From positions 6,716 to 12,747 of the forward strand of contig CALRFE010000017.1 of NCBI GenBank assembly GCA_943356425.1: a stretch of DNA of 6,032 bases. Reading direction: 5' to 3'. Of the stretch, positions 5,688-6,032 are shown piece by piece (position 1 is the stretch's first letter; every line of letters begins with the position of its first letter). Both the position numbers and the translations under genes were made by a program. Below the pieces are notes generated by a model. The model was not told the DNA's origin. It made no database searches and worked only from the letters and a program-made list of their open reading frames with translations. The stretch comes from Candidatus Nomurabacteria bacterium. Lineage in GTDB: Bacteria > Patescibacteriota > Minisyncoccia > Phycocordibacterales > UBA9973.

Positions 5688-6032
5688 ATGATGATGTGGA
5701 AAAAATGTTGCACGCCGGGAACGGGACTGCTCGTCCTGCGTGTTGTGCTCGGTGTTATTTTTATCGCGCACGGTTGGGCAAAGGTCCAAGCGATGGATGG
5801 AACGATCGGATTTTTTGGAACACTCGGCTTTGCTCCTTTTTGGGCATACGTCGTGGCATGGTCTGAATTTTTGGGTGGTATCGCTCTCGTGATCGGCGTG
5901 TTCTCAAAAATTTCTGCAGTGCTCCTTTCGATCACAATGCTTGTTGTCATTCTCAGTGTGAAATCAGGTGCTGGTATCACAGGCCCTCGAGGTATCGAAC
6001 TTGAAATTTCACTATTGGGTGGTCTCGTCGCA
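5688..6032 (+). CDS. DoxX-family membrane protein, 3' end cut by the window
   Basis: An open frame runs from ATG 5688 to the last base, 115 codons without a stop, so the gene continues beyond the window. It begins with three ATG codons in a row (5688, 5691, 5694), so the exact start is unclear. DoxX marks visible are LLVLRVVLGVIFIAHGWAKV near residues 14-33, a GFFGTLGF stretch near 43-50, and the helix around AWSEFLGGIALVIGVFS near 58-74. A third hydrophobic segment (about 76-92) follows. Most members are four-helix membrane proteins of about 130-150 residues, so only the last part is missing. In Mycobacterium tuberculosis, DoxX forms a membrane complex with superoxide dismutase and a thiosulfate sulfurtransferase; other members have little known biochemistry. 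A CC pair lies at residues 7-8, just before the first helix. It follows msrB by 89 nt and probably has its own promoter. Confidence 0.9.
   Translation, partial: MMMWKKCCTPGTGLLVLRVVLGVIFIAHGWAKVQAMDGTIGFFGTLGFAPFWAYVVAWSEFLGGIALVIGVFSKISAVLLSITMLVVILSVKSGAGITGPRGIELEISLLGGLVA

Noticed and set aside
5600..5980. Long minus-strand open frame
   Set aside because: It is antisense to the DoxX gene, has no recognisable motif, and the + strand reading matches a known family.
1..6032. CRISPR array, tRNA, rRNA, insertion sequence or phage module
   Set aside because: No regularly spaced repeats, cloverleaf-like segments, transposase-like frames or paired terminal repeats were seen.

Overview
The window reads as part of a small-genome candidate-phyla-radiation bacterium (Patescibacteria, probably Parcubacteria-like). 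The main evidence is the large surface protein at 1095-3155. It combines a cohesin-type module with a following domain that opens with the THPNxxxWYNN signature common in Patescibacteria surface proteins. Other support comes from the very tight gene packing and the lack of Shine-Dalgarno sequences in front of any start. All complete genes are on the + strand and end in TAG or TAA. No in-frame UGA recoding is visible. The taxonomic call is an inference without a marker gene.

Layout: (1) 1-324 is the C-terminal end of a DipZ-type protein (CcdA/thioredoxin-like disulfide reductant carrier), in clearly more AT-rich DNA than what follows. (2) 325-427 is intergenic, with an imperfect dyad and an extended -10 promoter (TGgTATAAT) only 7 nt before the next ATG, so that transcript is probably leaderless. 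(3) 428-5598 is a compact five-gene run with junctions of -8, +19, +11 and +1 nt, very likely one operon. Its genes are a VUT/YhhQ-type queuosine-precursor transporter, a 686-aa Cache-cohesin-Ig membrane protein, a membrane-anchored RsiV/DUF3298-type protein, a membrane-anchored metallophosphoesterase, and methionine-R-sulfoxide reductase MsrB. (4) 5599-5687 is a spacer with a second extended -10 element (TGcTATACT). (5) 5688 to the window end is the start of a DoxX-family membrane protein, cut by the window edge.

How it may fit together (inference): most products are membrane or surface proteins. DipZ, MsrB and DoxX are all families linked to thiol/redox maintenance and they surround the surface operon. 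The most unusual object is the 1095-3155 protein. It has a ligand-sensing Cache ectodomain but no HAMP, kinase, cyclase or chemotaxis output. After a short cationic cytoplasmic loop the chain crosses the membrane again and ends in outward-facing cohesin and Ig-like modules. Two perfect short-loop hairpin clusters lie inside linker-coding stretches of this gene and its neighbour. I found no RNA genes, CRISPR array, insertion sequence or phage gene.
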